From DASPTH01 sp046727575 (GTDB lineage: Bacteria; Actinomycetota; Acidimicrobiia; IMCC26256; DASPTH01), in NCBI GenBank assembly GCA_046727575.1, contig JBKPCV010000041.1:1-32455 (forward strand): a stretch of DNA of 32,455 bases, in the 5' to 3' direction. Position numbers and translations under genes: made by a program. The notes under the pieces are model-generated. The model was not told the origin of the DNA and ran no database searches. It worked only from the letters and a program-made list of their open reading frames with translations. How positions within the stretch are numbered: position 1 is the first letter of the stretch; each line of letters begins with the position of its first letter. Shown here piece by piece: positions 16,639 through 23,996 of the stretch.

Positions 16639-17866
16639 GACCGAGCACGACAATCGCAAGGATCAGCGAGAGCGCACCCAGCAAGTCGAGACTCGACGTG
16701 ACGATGGGGATCGCGTGGTTGTCGGGATCGAGCCCGAGCCGGAACGACGCCACCGCACCGTAGAAGCCGACGACCACGGCGAATGCCGTCGCGATCGCAC
16801 CAGCCAGCATCGACACCGCGATCATCTCGAGGCTGCCCGGACTCTTGAGCCCCACGACCGCAGAAGCGATGTCGGCGGAGACACCGAGCAACAGGAATAC
16901 GGGAACCGCGTAGAGGAACACGAGGAGCACGTCCTCGCTGACGGCGCGTAGCCGCCAGCGCCGAGGCTCGAGAACGCCGAGGTGCAGCTTGGTGGCGACG
17001 CGGGCGCTCAGGATCCCGCCGAGTGCGCCTGAGTCCTCGAGGAACGGCGGCACGAGCACCAGCAGCGCCGGGTAGACGAGGAACGACGCGAAGCGCTTCT
17101 CGATGGTGAGCCCGGCGATGATGTCGATGGTGCCGGCGATGGCGAGGATCGGGAGCGACTCGCGCGCGATGCGCCGGAGGATCGGAGCGCGCGAACGCAC
17201 GCTGGCGAGGAGCGCGATCACGCCGGCGACCGCGCAGAGCGCTGCGACCACCGGCGTGACCCACGCGACCCCGACGAGAAAGGTCGCGAGGAAGAGCGCG
17301 GGCAGGGTGACCATGTCGCCGGCGGCCGTGACGATCGGCGCCGCCACGTTGTCGAGGTCCCAGTCGCGCCGCACCGACAATGTTGCGACGGCAACCGTGA
17401 TCCCCATCACAACGATCGACGACAGGAATCCACCGATCACCGAGATCACCACGAAGTCAGCTATCGAGATCGTGTGCTCGATTCCGAACCCCACGGAGAT
17501 GACTTTCGCGAGCACCGCAAGGACCAGCGAGATCGACAACGACAGCGAGAGCGACGCGGCAAGGTTCTGACCGACCACCGTGTCCCGGCGCGCCGACAGT
17601 TGGAACACGCCGGTATGGATGGCCGTGCTCAACCTGCTGCCGAGCGCACCGAAGACGTTGCCCCGCATGCCGATCGCGGCGGGCACGAGCACGAGGAGGC
17701 CCGGCAGCGCTTCGAGGGTGCCCGTGATGGAGCCGAGCGTCAGCCCGGCGAGGAGGTCACCGCCCGAGCTGAGCAGGAGCGCGACGAACCCCGCGCGGAC
17801 ACCGACGGCATCCGAGCGCAACAGCGCGCGAAAGCGCGCAGCGTCGGCTCGCCATGAACGCAGCAT
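16631..17866 (-). CDS. MgtE/SLC41-type magnesium transporter with two membrane domains
   Basis: A 411-residue polytopic protein built from two tandem MgtE membrane domains. The first has LLVLVPAAIGMRGNVFGALG and then DWDLDNVAAPIVTAAGDMVT; the second has LLVLVPPFLEDSGALGG and GLDPDNHAIPIVTSSLDLLG. The repeated 'D-D-N-AxPIVT---D' motif contains the Mg2+-pore aspartate. It lacks the N-terminal acidic domain and CBS pair that gate classical MgtE, so it resembles the two-domain archaeal/SLC41 form. Gating could come from a partner such as the PhoU/TrkA-C protein nearby (inference). ATG 17866 has no clear ribosome site. A 10-bp palindrome lies 46 bp upstream. Confidence 0.88.
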   Translation of the reverse strand: MLRSWRADAARFRALLRSDAVGVRAGFVALLLSSGGDLLAGLTLGSITGTLEALPGLLVLVPAAIGMRGNVFGALGSRLSTAIHTGVFQLSARRDTVVGQNLAASLSLSLSISLVLAVLAKVISVGFGIEHTISIADFVVISVIGGFLSSIVVMGITVAVATLSVRRDWDLDNVAAPIVTAAGDMVTLPALFLATFLVGVAWVTPVVAALCAVAGVIALLASVRSRAPILRRIARESLPILAIAGTIDIIAGLTIEKRFASFLVYPALLVLVPPFLEDSGALGGILSARVATKLHLGVLEPRRWRLRAVSEDVLLVFLYAVPVFLLLGVSADIASAVVGLKSPGSLEMIAVSMLAGAIATAFAVVVGFYGAVASFRLGLDPDNHAIPIVTSSLDLLGALSLILAIVVLGLT

Positions 17867-17911
17867 TGGTATTCGGAGGTTCGTTCATTTCCTCGCTCCG
17901 TGGAGCGCACA

Positions 17912-17921
17912 ACGTTAACGT
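17912..17921. promoter_or_regulatory. Palindrome upstream of mgtE-like gene
   Basis: ACGTTAACGT is a perfect 10-bp palindrome in the 59-bp gap between the MOSC gene's stop and the mgtE-like start. CGCTCC-GT-GGAGCG at 17894-17907 is a second small hairpin in the same gap. They may be an operator and a terminator for the two minus-strand genes, but nothing beyond symmetry and position supports this. Confidence 0.3.
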
Positions 17922-17925
17922 CTGG

Positions 17926-18642
17926 CTAGAGACTCGTCTCGATGGCGTCACCGGTCCTCACCGTTCCGGACCGTGCGACGAGCGCGCCGACGGCGAGAAA
18001 CCCGCCGCGGTCACGGTTGATGGTGCGGAGCACTTCGAGATCGCGGTCGATACCGCCTGGTTGGGGCCTCGTGGTCATCACACACCGTGGAATGCGGTTG
18101 GCGACCATGAGCACGGCGTCGCCGACACCGATCGCCTGATCGACGAGCGCGTCCTCCCCATCGCCGTCGACCAGAACGTTCGCGCGGAAGCGCCGCCGAT
18201 CCCATTCTCCGATCGTCCCCCTCGACACCAGCGAGACCTGCGTGGTGGCCGAGTCGTGGAATGCTGCGGGCGCGCCCCGGAACGCCATCCACTCGGTGCG
18301 CCGTTCGTCCTCGAAGTCGATCGGGTTCTCGTACACGCGGCTCCCCGGCGTGTGCGCGCTGCGCAGTGTGACCCGACGCCCGAGCCATGCCGACAACGCG
18401 TCGTCGTCGCTCGTGCTGGAACCGTCGGGCATCGTGATCGCGACGTTGCCGTCACCCAGCCACCGCGCCGATGCGAACAACAGCTCGGGGACGCGGCGCG
18501 CGGTGAGCCCGAACCCGGTATCGACGTCGAAGATGGCGTACGCGCGATCGCCGTCCAGCCCGGTCGGCGTGACCTCGGCGACGTCGACCATCTCGCCCTG
18601 CATGGACTTCACGGGATATCGCCAGAGCTCGACGACGCGCAT
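17926..18642 (-). CDS. MOSC domain protein
   Basis: A 238-residue protein with an N-terminal MOSC beta-barrel domain (MRVVELWRYPVKSMQGE, TPTGLDGDRAYAIFD, residues 1-45) and a C-terminal MOSC domain that includes FRANVLVDG, DQAIGVGDAVL and IPRCVMTT with a conserved cysteine near 190. The closing HNxRGGxLAVxA-type segment is NRDRGGFLAVGALV. Relatives (YcbX, mARC) bind the molybdenum cofactor and reduce N-hydroxylated compounds; Cys is the molybdenum ligand. The start ATG overlaps the stop of the upstream NTF2-like gene by one base (TGATG), showing translational coupling. The substrate is unknown. Confidence 0.87.
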   Translation of the reverse strand: MRVVELWRYPVKSMQGEMVDVAEVTPTGLDGDRAYAIFDVDTGFGLTARRVPELLFASARWLGDGNVAITMPDGSSTSDDDALSAWLGRRVTLRSAHTPGSRVYENPIDFEDERRTEWMAFRGAPAAFHDSATTQVSLVSRGTIGEWDRRRFRANVLVDGDGEDALVDQAIGVGDAVLMVANRIPRCVMTTRPQPGGIDRDLEVLRTINRDRGGFLAVGALVARSGTVRTGDAIETSL

Positions 18643-19196
18643 CACCACTGCGCGCCTTCCCAGAATGGAGCCCATGTGGGGAACGCGTCGGGGAGCAGGT
18701 GCGTGGTGAGACGGTCCGCACCGACGTTGACGCCGGCGCCGTGGCCCGGGCGCGTGAGGGCGTCGACGATGTACCACCGATGGAACCGTCGACGCTCGAA
18801 GCACCACTCGCCGTCGACGCGTACGTACGAGTCCCAGTACTGGAGCATCCCGACCTCCCACGTCTTGGTGGCCGGTTGCTCCAGCTCGTCACGGCAATAG
18901 ACGATGCCGTGCGCGTGATCGACGTCGTCGAAGTCGACGATGTGGTTCCCAACGAAGTGCACCGAGGTCCTGGGACGCCGCATCGTCGCGATGAACCAGC
19001 GCTTGAGCGCGTCACGACCAGTCTCGTCTCGTCCGACGCGGACGTCTGGTATGAACAGCTCGACGAGCGCGTCCATGTCGCGGGAGTCGAGCGCGAGCGC
19101 GTATCGCACCGCGAGTTGTCGGATCGCGGCGAGCGACTCCATGCGGTCGAGGCGCTCCTCGACGGTTGTGGGCGTCCAGGGTCCGAGTCGTGACAT
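18642..19196 (-). CDS. SnoaL/NTF2-like protein
   Basis: A 184-residue protein with an NTF2-like (SnoaL) cone fold. The pattern is an N-terminal helix ending in IRQLAVRYALALDSRDMDALVELF, then the strand-rich part with HFVGNHIVDFDD, YWDSYVRVDGEWCFERRRF and HRWYIVD. Such proteins include isomerases, dehydratases and dioxygenase beta-subunits; the specific role is unknown. ATG 19196 is supported by GAGGAG six bases upstream. The stop overlaps the MOSC start by one base, so the two form an operon and may act on one substrate. Confidence 0.83.
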   Translation of the reverse strand: MSRLGPWTPTTVEERLDRMESLAAIRQLAVRYALALDSRDMDALVELFIPDVRVGRDETGRDALKRWFIATMRRPRTSVHFVGNHIVDFDDVDHAHGIVYCRDELEQPATKTWEVGMLQYWDSYVRVDGEWCFERRRFHRWYIVDALTRPGHGAGVNVGADRLTTHLLPDAFPTWAPFWEGAQW

Positions 19197-19265
19197 GGGC
19201 CGCTCCTCACGGATGAGCTGGTCGGACAGTAGCGACGGCTGAGCGACCGCTGGCAACCCGAGGGC

Positions 19266-22200
19266 TCAGCGAAAGTCGCGGGAGCGCAGCAGCTCGTCGA
19301 GGCGCAGGGGCAGCGCGACGATGCGGCGTGCCACCACGTTGATCACGCCCTGGTAACGCTCGAGTACCCCGCGGATCTCGAGCGCGGGTGCGGTGCGCGC
19401 GACCTTCCGGAACCGCTTCCACACGTCGGGGGTGCAGATCACGTTGATGAGGCCGGTCTCGTCCTCGAGGTTGAGGAACACCACACCGCTCGCGGTCGAG
19501 GGCTGCTGGCGGTGGGTGACCACTCCGGCAACATCGACGATCGAGTGATGCGGCAGCTCGCGCAACGCGTCGGATGTGACCACACCACGTGACTCGAGCT
19601 CATGCCGCACGAACTCGGTCGGATGCTGTGCGGCCGACAATCCGGTGGACCAGAGGTCGGCGGCAACTTCCTCGATCTCGTTCATGCCGGGCAGCGTGGG
19701 TGCGGCGGCACCGGTGACCATGCCCGGCAGCTTGTCGGCACGAGCGTCGCGTAACGCTCCCGCGGCCCACAACGCGCTGCGCCGCGTCCTCCCGAAGCAC
19801 TCGAACGCGCCGGCAGTGGCGAGGTTCTCGAGCGCGTCGGTGGGTGCATTGGTGCGGCGGGCGAAGTCCTCGAGGCCGGTGAACGGCCGCTCGGCGCGCT
19901 CGTCGTCGATGCGGTCGAGCAGCGCGTCGCTCAACCCGCGGACGTACCGCAATCCCACGCGCATGGCGTGGATCGACGGGTCGGCGTGCCAACCTCGGCG
20001 CGGCACACCGACCGGACCGGCCGCGTCGCTGCGTGTTTCGATCGTGCAATCGCGCCGTGATCGCTGCACGCACGGGCCCAGCACCTCCACACCGTGGCGG
20101 ATCGCATCGCGGACAATGGTGTGGGGTGCGTAGAAGCCCATCGGCTGCGCGTTGAGCAAGGCGCAGGCGAACTCAGCTGGGTAGTGCAGTTTGATCCAGG
20201 AACTCGCGTACACGAGATAGGCGAAGCTCACCGAGTGGCTCTCGGGGAACCCGAAGTCGGCGAAACCTTCGATCTTGCGGACGATGTCATCGGCGACCTC
20301 GCCGGTGATGCCACGCTCGGCCATGCCTGCGTAGAGACGGTCACGCATCGCCGCCATCCGCGCACGTGAGCGCTTCGACCCCATTGCCTGGCGCAACCGG
20401 TCGGATTCACCGGGAGTGAACCCGGCGACGTCGATCGCCATCTGCATGAGCTGTTCCTGGAAGAGCGGCACGCCGAGCGTCTTGCGCAGACACTCCTCGA
20501 GCAGCGGGTGCGGGTAGGTGACGGGCTCCTGTCCGTTGCGACGCCGCAGATACGGGTGCACCGAGCCGCCCTGGATGGGGCCGGGCCGGATGAGCGCGAC
20601 CTCCACCACGAGGTCGTAGAAGTTCTCGGGGCGCAGGCGCGGGAGCGTGGCCATCTGCGCGCGGCTCTCCACCTGGAACACGCCGATGGTGTCCGCGGCC
20701 GTGAGCAGCGCGTAGACCTCAGGCTCCTGGGGGATGGTGGCGAGGTCGACGTCGACACCTTCGTGTTCGCGCACGAGATCGACGGCGAGGTGCAGCATCG
20801 TGAGCATCCCGAGCCCGAGCAGGTCGAACTTCACGAGGCCCGCCGCCGCGCAGTCGTCCTTGTCCCACTGCAGCACCGAGCGATCTTCCATACGCGCCCA
20901 CTCGACGGGGCAGCACTCGATCAGTGGGCGGTCGGCTAGCACCATGCCTCCAGAGTGGATCCCGAGGTGCCGCGGGAAGTCGAGCACCTGCTCGGCGAGG
21001 TCGAGCGCGAGCGGAGGAACCGGCGGCGCCCCTCCGTCGGACTTCAGACCGTCGAACGAGCCCGAGCTGTGCCCCCATTTATCCACCCACTTGGTGATCG
21101 CGTCGGCGTGCCCGGGCGAGAGACCGGTGGCTTTCGCCATCTCCCGTAGCGCCGAGCGCGGTCGATACGTGATCACGTTGGCCACCTGGGCGGCGCGATC
21201 GCGCCCGTAATTCTCGTAGACGTACTGGATCACCTCCTCCCGACGTTGGTGCTCGATGTCGAGATCGATGTCAGGAGGACCGTCGCGCTCGAGCGAGAGG
21301 AACCGCTCGAACAACAGACCGAGGTCGACGGCGTCGGCCTTGGTGACACCGAGCGCGTAACACACCGCGCTGTTGGCCGCGCTCCCGCGACCCTGGCAGT
21401 AGATATCGTGACGATGACAGAACTCGACGATCTCGACCAGCACCAGGAAATACCCGGGGAACCCGAGTTGCTCGATCACGTCGAGCTCGTAGGCGATCTG
21501 ACGCATCGCCTGCTCGTGCTGCGGGTGCGTACTGGAGTAGCGGATGGCAGCACCGCGTGCCGTGAGCTCGCGCAGCCAGCTCATCTCGGTGTGGCCGGGC
21601 GGCACGTTGTGGTCGGGAAGTTCGGGCGCCGCCAGCACGAGATCGAACGCGCACACACGCGCGATGTCGACGGTGCGCTCGACGGCACCGGGCCACCGCG
21701 CGAAGCGACGGGCCTGCTCGGCCGCGCTGCGGAGGTGCGCGAGCGGCGACGCGGGGAGCCAGCCGTCGAGCTCGTCGAGCGAACGGCGCGCCCGCACCGC
21801 TGCGATCGCGGTGGCGAGCGGCCGCTGCGCGGGCGTGGCGTAGTGCACGTTGTTGGTGGCGACCACATCGACCGCGGCGGCCGCCGCGATCATCGCGAGC
21901 TCGTCGTTGCGGTGACGGTCGATCGGGTCGCCGTGGTCCCAGAGCTCCACGAAGACGCGGTCGCGGCCGAACGCGTCGACGAGCTGGTCGAGCGCGCGGC
22001 GCGCGGCGGCGGGGCCGTCGCGTACGAGCGCGGCGGGCACCGTGCCCTTGCGGCACCCGGTGAGCACGAACCACGAGCGGTTCGTCGCGCTCGGTATGGG
22101 ATCGAGATGCACCGCGGCCCCGGCGGCGCGCGCGAGTGCGTCGACGGTGGTGCGGGGGGCGCCCTTCTCCCCCGCCATCTGCGCCTCGCTGATCGCACGC

Positions 22201-22502
22201 GCCAGGCGCGCGTACCCCACCGGCCCCTCCGCGAGCACGACGAGGTGGTCGCCTTCAGGGTCGGGCTCGCCGTTCGCCGGCTTGGTGATCCCGAGCGTCA
22301 CCTCGGCACCGAACACGGTGGGCAAGCCGACCTCGCGGGCGGTCAGCGCGAAGCGGACGACGCCGTAGAACCCGTCGTGGTCGGTGATCGCGAGCCCGGC
22401 GAGGCCGAGGCGCGCCGCCTCCTCGGCCAGCTCCTCGGGGTGGCTCGCCCCGTCGAGGAAGGAGAAATTGGTGTGGCAGTGGAGCTCGGCGTACTCGCCC
22501 AC
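19266..22502 (-). CDS. dnaE2: Error-prone DNA polymerase DnaE2 (ImuC)
   Basis: A 1078-residue C-family DNA polymerase of the DnaE2/ImuC type, the catalytic polymerase of the SOS mutasome. The PHP domain opens with AELHCHTNFSFLDGASHPEE, and AITDHDGFYG lies near 38-47. The polymerase active site is GPPDIDLDIEHQRREE with Asp411 and Asp413. The fingers/beta-binding region and a C-terminal OB fold (VVFLNLEDETGLINVI, near 1015) follow. The length is that of DnaE2 (about 1080), shorter than replicative DnaE1. It carries out lesion bypass with ImuB and ImuA', encoded 1.5 kb upstream. The GTG start at 22502-22500 lies right behind a LexA-box promoter with no room for a leader. Confidence 0.95.
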   Translation of the reverse strand: MGEYAELHCHTNFSFLDGASHPEELAEEAARLGLAGLAITDHDGFYGVVRFALTAREVGLPTVFGAEVTLGITKPANGEPDPEGDHLVVLAEGPVGYARLARAISEAQMAGEKGAPRTTVDALARAAGAAVHLDPIPSATNRSWFVLTGCRKGTVPAALVRDGPAAARRALDQLVDAFGRDRVFVELWDHGDPIDRHRNDELAMIAAAAAVDVVATNNVHYATPAQRPLATAIAAVRARRSLDELDGWLPASPLAHLRSAAEQARRFARWPGAVERTVDIARVCAFDLVLAAPELPDHNVPPGHTEMSWLRELTARGAAIRYSSTHPQHEQAMRQIAYELDVIEQLGFPGYFLVLVEIVEFCHRHDIYCQGRGSAANSAVCYALGVTKADAVDLGLLFERFLSLERDGPPDIDLDIEHQRREEVIQYVYENYGRDRAAQVANVITYRPRSALREMAKATGLSPGHADAITKWVDKWGHSSGSFDGLKSDGGAPPVPPLALDLAEQVLDFPRHLGIHSGGMVLADRPLIECCPVEWARMEDRSVLQWDKDDCAAAGLVKFDLLGLGMLTMLHLAVDLVREHEGVDVDLATIPQEPEVYALLTAADTIGVFQVESRAQMATLPRLRPENFYDLVVEVALIRPGPIQGGSVHPYLRRRNGQEPVTYPHPLLEECLRKTLGVPLFQEQLMQMAIDVAGFTPGESDRLRQAMGSKRSRARMAAMRDRLYAGMAERGITGEVADDIVRKIEGFADFGFPESHSVSFAYLVYASSWIKLHYPAEFACALLNAQPMGFYAPHTIVRDAIRHGVEVLGPCVQRSRRDCTIETRSDAAGPVGVPRRGWHADPSIHAMRVGLRYVRGLSDALLDRIDDERAERPFTGLEDFARRTNAPTDALENLATAGAFECFGRTRRSALWAAGALRDARADKLPGMVTGAAAPTLPGMNEIEEVAADLWSTGLSAAQHPTEFVRHELESRGVVTSDALRELPHHSIVDVAGVVTHRQQPSTASGVVFLNLEDETGLINVICTPDVWKRFRKVARTAPALEIRGVLERYQGVINVVARRIVALPLRLDELLRSRDFR

Positions 22503-22508
22503 GCCTCG

Positions 22509-22538
22509 AAGCTATCGAACACATGTTCGACTGTGCAA
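22509..22538 (-). promoter_or_regulatory. SOS (LexA) box within dnaE2 promoter
   Basis: CGAACATGTGTTCG (minus strand; 22516-22529) is a perfect palindrome fitting the Gram-positive/actinobacterial LexA box. It fills the spacer between TTGCAC (-35, 22533-22538) and TAGCTT (-10 of TANNNT type, 22509-22514), which are 18 bp apart. Only six bases separate the -10 from the dnaE2 GTG, so the transcript should start at or next to the start codon. LexA bound here would block RNA polymerase until DNA damage. Confidence 0.9.
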
Positions 22539-22568
22539 GGGAGTCTCGAGCGTAGACACGACGTTCTC

Positions 22569-22964
22569 TCAGGGCTCGACGACTTCGATTGCACAGCTCA
22601 CGTCGTGCACAGCACCCAGCCTGCGATCGAGAGTGAGCAGCGTCGCGTCGAGCGCTTCGGCGAGCGCGACGTAGACGGCGTCCCAACCCCGGACGTTGTG
22701 ACGCAGCTCCCACGCACGCGCGAGCAGTGCTCGATGCCCGAAGCGTTGGCCCGGCCAGTCGCGGAGATCGTCGATGGCCTGTGCCGCGGCGGTGGAATCG
22801 AGTTGCCCGGTGAGCGAGTGCCGTCGAATGACACCGAGCACCTCGACATCCACGATGTGCGGAGCCGCGTGATCGGTATCGGCGGCGAGTCGCTCCCGCG
22901 TCGGCTCGGAGCGCTCAGCTCCTGCGACAACCTCGTAGAGACATGATGCGTCAACGACCAGCAT
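22569..22964 (-). CDS. PIN-domain toxin, VapC family
   Basis: A 131-residue PIN-domain ribonuclease, the toxin of a VapBC-type pair. The acidic active-site residues are in place: Asp5 (MLVVDAS), Glu41 (DVEVLG), Asp95 (GWDAVYVALAEAL) and Asp113 (LTLDRR). Size and order match VapC toxins, which cut tRNA or rRNA when the antitoxin is degraded. Its ATG lies inside the last codons of the antitoxin gene (14-bp overlap), giving translational coupling. It sits directly upstream of the dnaE2 SOS promoter in the same direction and ends 30 bp before that -35, so read-through into dnaE2 is possible. Confidence 0.9.
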   Translation of the reverse strand: MLVVDASCLYEVVAGAERSEPTRERLAADTDHAAPHIVDVEVLGVIRRHSLTGQLDSTAAAQAIDDLRDWPGQRFGHRALLARAWELRHNVRGWDAVYVALAEALDATLLTLDRRLGAVHDVSCAIEVVEP

Positions 22965-23196
22965 CGGGCCACGGCCCACGCAGCTCGTCCAGTGCTTCGA
23001 TGACCTGGGGTCGCGACACCGGGGACGCTCGGCGACGTGTCCGCGCCAGCCACTCCGCGACCGTCGGTCGGCTGGCCAGCCGAGCGGCCTCCTGGCGCAG
23101 CAGTTCGGGTACCGAGAAGCCCACCTCCGCTGCCCGCCTGACGAGCGCGGCATAGACGTCGTCATCCAGGTCGCGAATCTGAATGGTGCGAGGCAT
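22951..23196 (-). CDS. Ribbon-helix-helix antitoxin, VapB/FitA type
   Basis: An 81-residue antitoxin. Residues 1-43 (MPRTIQIRDLDDDVYAALVR, then FSVPELLRQEAARLA) form a ribbon-helix-helix DNA-binding domain of the FitA/Arc type. The basic tail, WLARTRRRASPVSRPQ, and the last residues presumably wrap the toxin's active site. It would bind and repress its own promoter together with VapC. The stop overlaps the toxin start by 14 bases. ATG 23196 lies six bases after a TAAAGT -10 element, so the mRNA may be leaderless. Confidence 0.9.
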   Translation of the reverse strand: MPRTIQIRDLDDDVYAALVRRAAEVGFSVPELLRQEAARLASRPTVAEWLARTRRRASPVSRPQVIEALDELRGPWPDAGR

Positions 23197-23202
23197 TGTT
23201 GC

Positions 23203-23208
23203 ACTTTA
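23203..23208 (-). promoter_or_regulatory. Putative -10 element of vapB
   Basis: TAAAGT (minus strand) fits the actinobacterial TANNNT -10 pattern and lies exactly six bases before the vapB ATG, the spacing expected for a leaderless transcript. No convincing -35 is visible. It sits within the decayed cyclase sequence. Confidence 0.45.
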
Positions 23209-23498
23209 TCACGCAGAAACGCATGAGACGATGCGCGTGCAACCGCGGCGATCTGACCCGGTGCGCGATCCCCTCGAGCCGGGCGGCGCGGTGCACCGCC
23301 GAACCGAAGTAGTCACCGTCGCGCGGCTCCGCAACGCCTGTGCGAAGTCCGATCCAAAGTCGGAACGGCTCGCGCGCGCATCGCGTCGGGCTTCCGCTCC
23401 CACTGCCGCGTTGACACCTCGAGATCGGTGAAGAGGAACGTCACCTCCTCAGACTGGCGAGCAGTCGCCACATGCGATTTGGAACACGAGTGAGACAA
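23205..23498 (-). pseudogene. Class III adenylate/guanylate cyclase remnant
   Basis: The minus strand carries a broken class III nucleotide cyclase. The first frame reads EEVTFLFTDLEVSTRQWERK then PDAMRA, the typical catalytic-domain start with the metal-binding Asp in FTDLE. Near 23365-23380 the homology jumps to a second frame: RLWIGLRTGVAEPRDGDYFG, then SAVHRAARLEGIA. This is normally about 70 residues further on, so some 60-70 codons are missing. After 23261 it shifts frame again (PGQIAAVARASSHAFL, matching the usual GGQI-LVS segment) and ends where vapB begins. The reading frame cannot give a working enzyme. The truncation at the vapB promoter suggests that the toxin-antitoxin pair replaced or trimmed its 3' part. 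Confidence 0.82.
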
Positions 23499-23531
23499 TC
23501 ACGCCGTGGGTGAACTCCATCGGCTCGAGTT

Positions 23532-23888
23532 GTGATCCCCATCGAGGCCGCCGACAACGACTTCTGCTACCTCACGACGCGCGGTCGGGTGACGGCGCGA
23601 CCACACGAGATCGAGATCTGGTTCGCGGCTGACGCCGACACGCTCTACCTGCTTTCGGGCGGTCGTGATCGCTCCGACTGGGTCCGGAACCTGCTCGTCG
23701 ATCCCCGCGTGGCCGTGCGCGTCGGTGACCGCACGTACGAGGCGACCGCACGCGTGATCGACGCCACTGACGAAGCACGTCGTGCGCGCAAACTCGTCTT
23801 CGACAAGTACCAGCCGCGCTACCGCGGGAACCTCGAAGCATGGCGCGAGTCCGCGCTTCCCATGGCGGTCGATCTGGTCGCTCACTAG
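23532..23888 (+). CDS. Deazaflavin (F420)-dependent nitroreductase-family protein
   Basis: A 118-residue split-barrel protein. The pattern IEIWFAADADTLYLLSGG, then RDRSDWVRNLLVDPRVAVRV and YEATARVI (residues 27-78) is that of the DDN-type deazaflavin-dependent reductases, which use reduced F420 to reduce quinones or nitro compounds; the related pyridoxamine-phosphate-oxidase fold is the alternative. The start GTG 23532 is uncertain, since no ribosome site is obvious. It is the only plus-strand gene between imuB and dnaE2, pointing at imuB's 3' end, with the second 52-bp repeat in between. Confidence 0.75.
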   Translation: MIPIEAADNDFCYLTTRGRVTARPHEIEIWFAADADTLYLLSGGRDRSDWVRNLLVDPRVAVRVGDRTYEATARVIDATDEARRARKLVFDKYQPRYRGNLEAWRESALPMAVDLVAH

Positions 23889-23893
23889 CTCTT

Positions 23894-23945
23894 CCGCTCT
23901 CGGCGCCTGCACCATTGCTCGCTCGCTACGAGCCGGGATACCCGG
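23894..23945 (+). repeat. 52-bp dispersed repeat, copy B
   Basis: This segment matches copy A at 5543-5594 (opposite orientation) at 50 of 52 positions; the two differences are G/A and T/G. It begins six bases after the stop of the F420-type reductase gene and lies in the gap before the convergent imuB end. Unlike copy A, the outer arm of the hairpin is lost, leaving only CCGGG-ATA-CCCGG. The setting, between two convergent 3' ends, is the same as for copy A. Confidence 0.85.
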
Positions 23946-23996
23946 ACTGCAGCGAGCGAACCATCGTGGAGGTACCTGCGGCGCCGCCGCTCGCCT

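Noticed and set aside
21246..22946. A 566-codon plus-strand open frame
   Set aside because: It is antisense to dnaE2 and vapC and has no recognisable domain.
23505..23535. Nine-codon open frame overlapping the reductase start (GTGA)
   Set aside because: It could be a leader peptide, but it has no ribosome site, and the arrangement can arise by chance.
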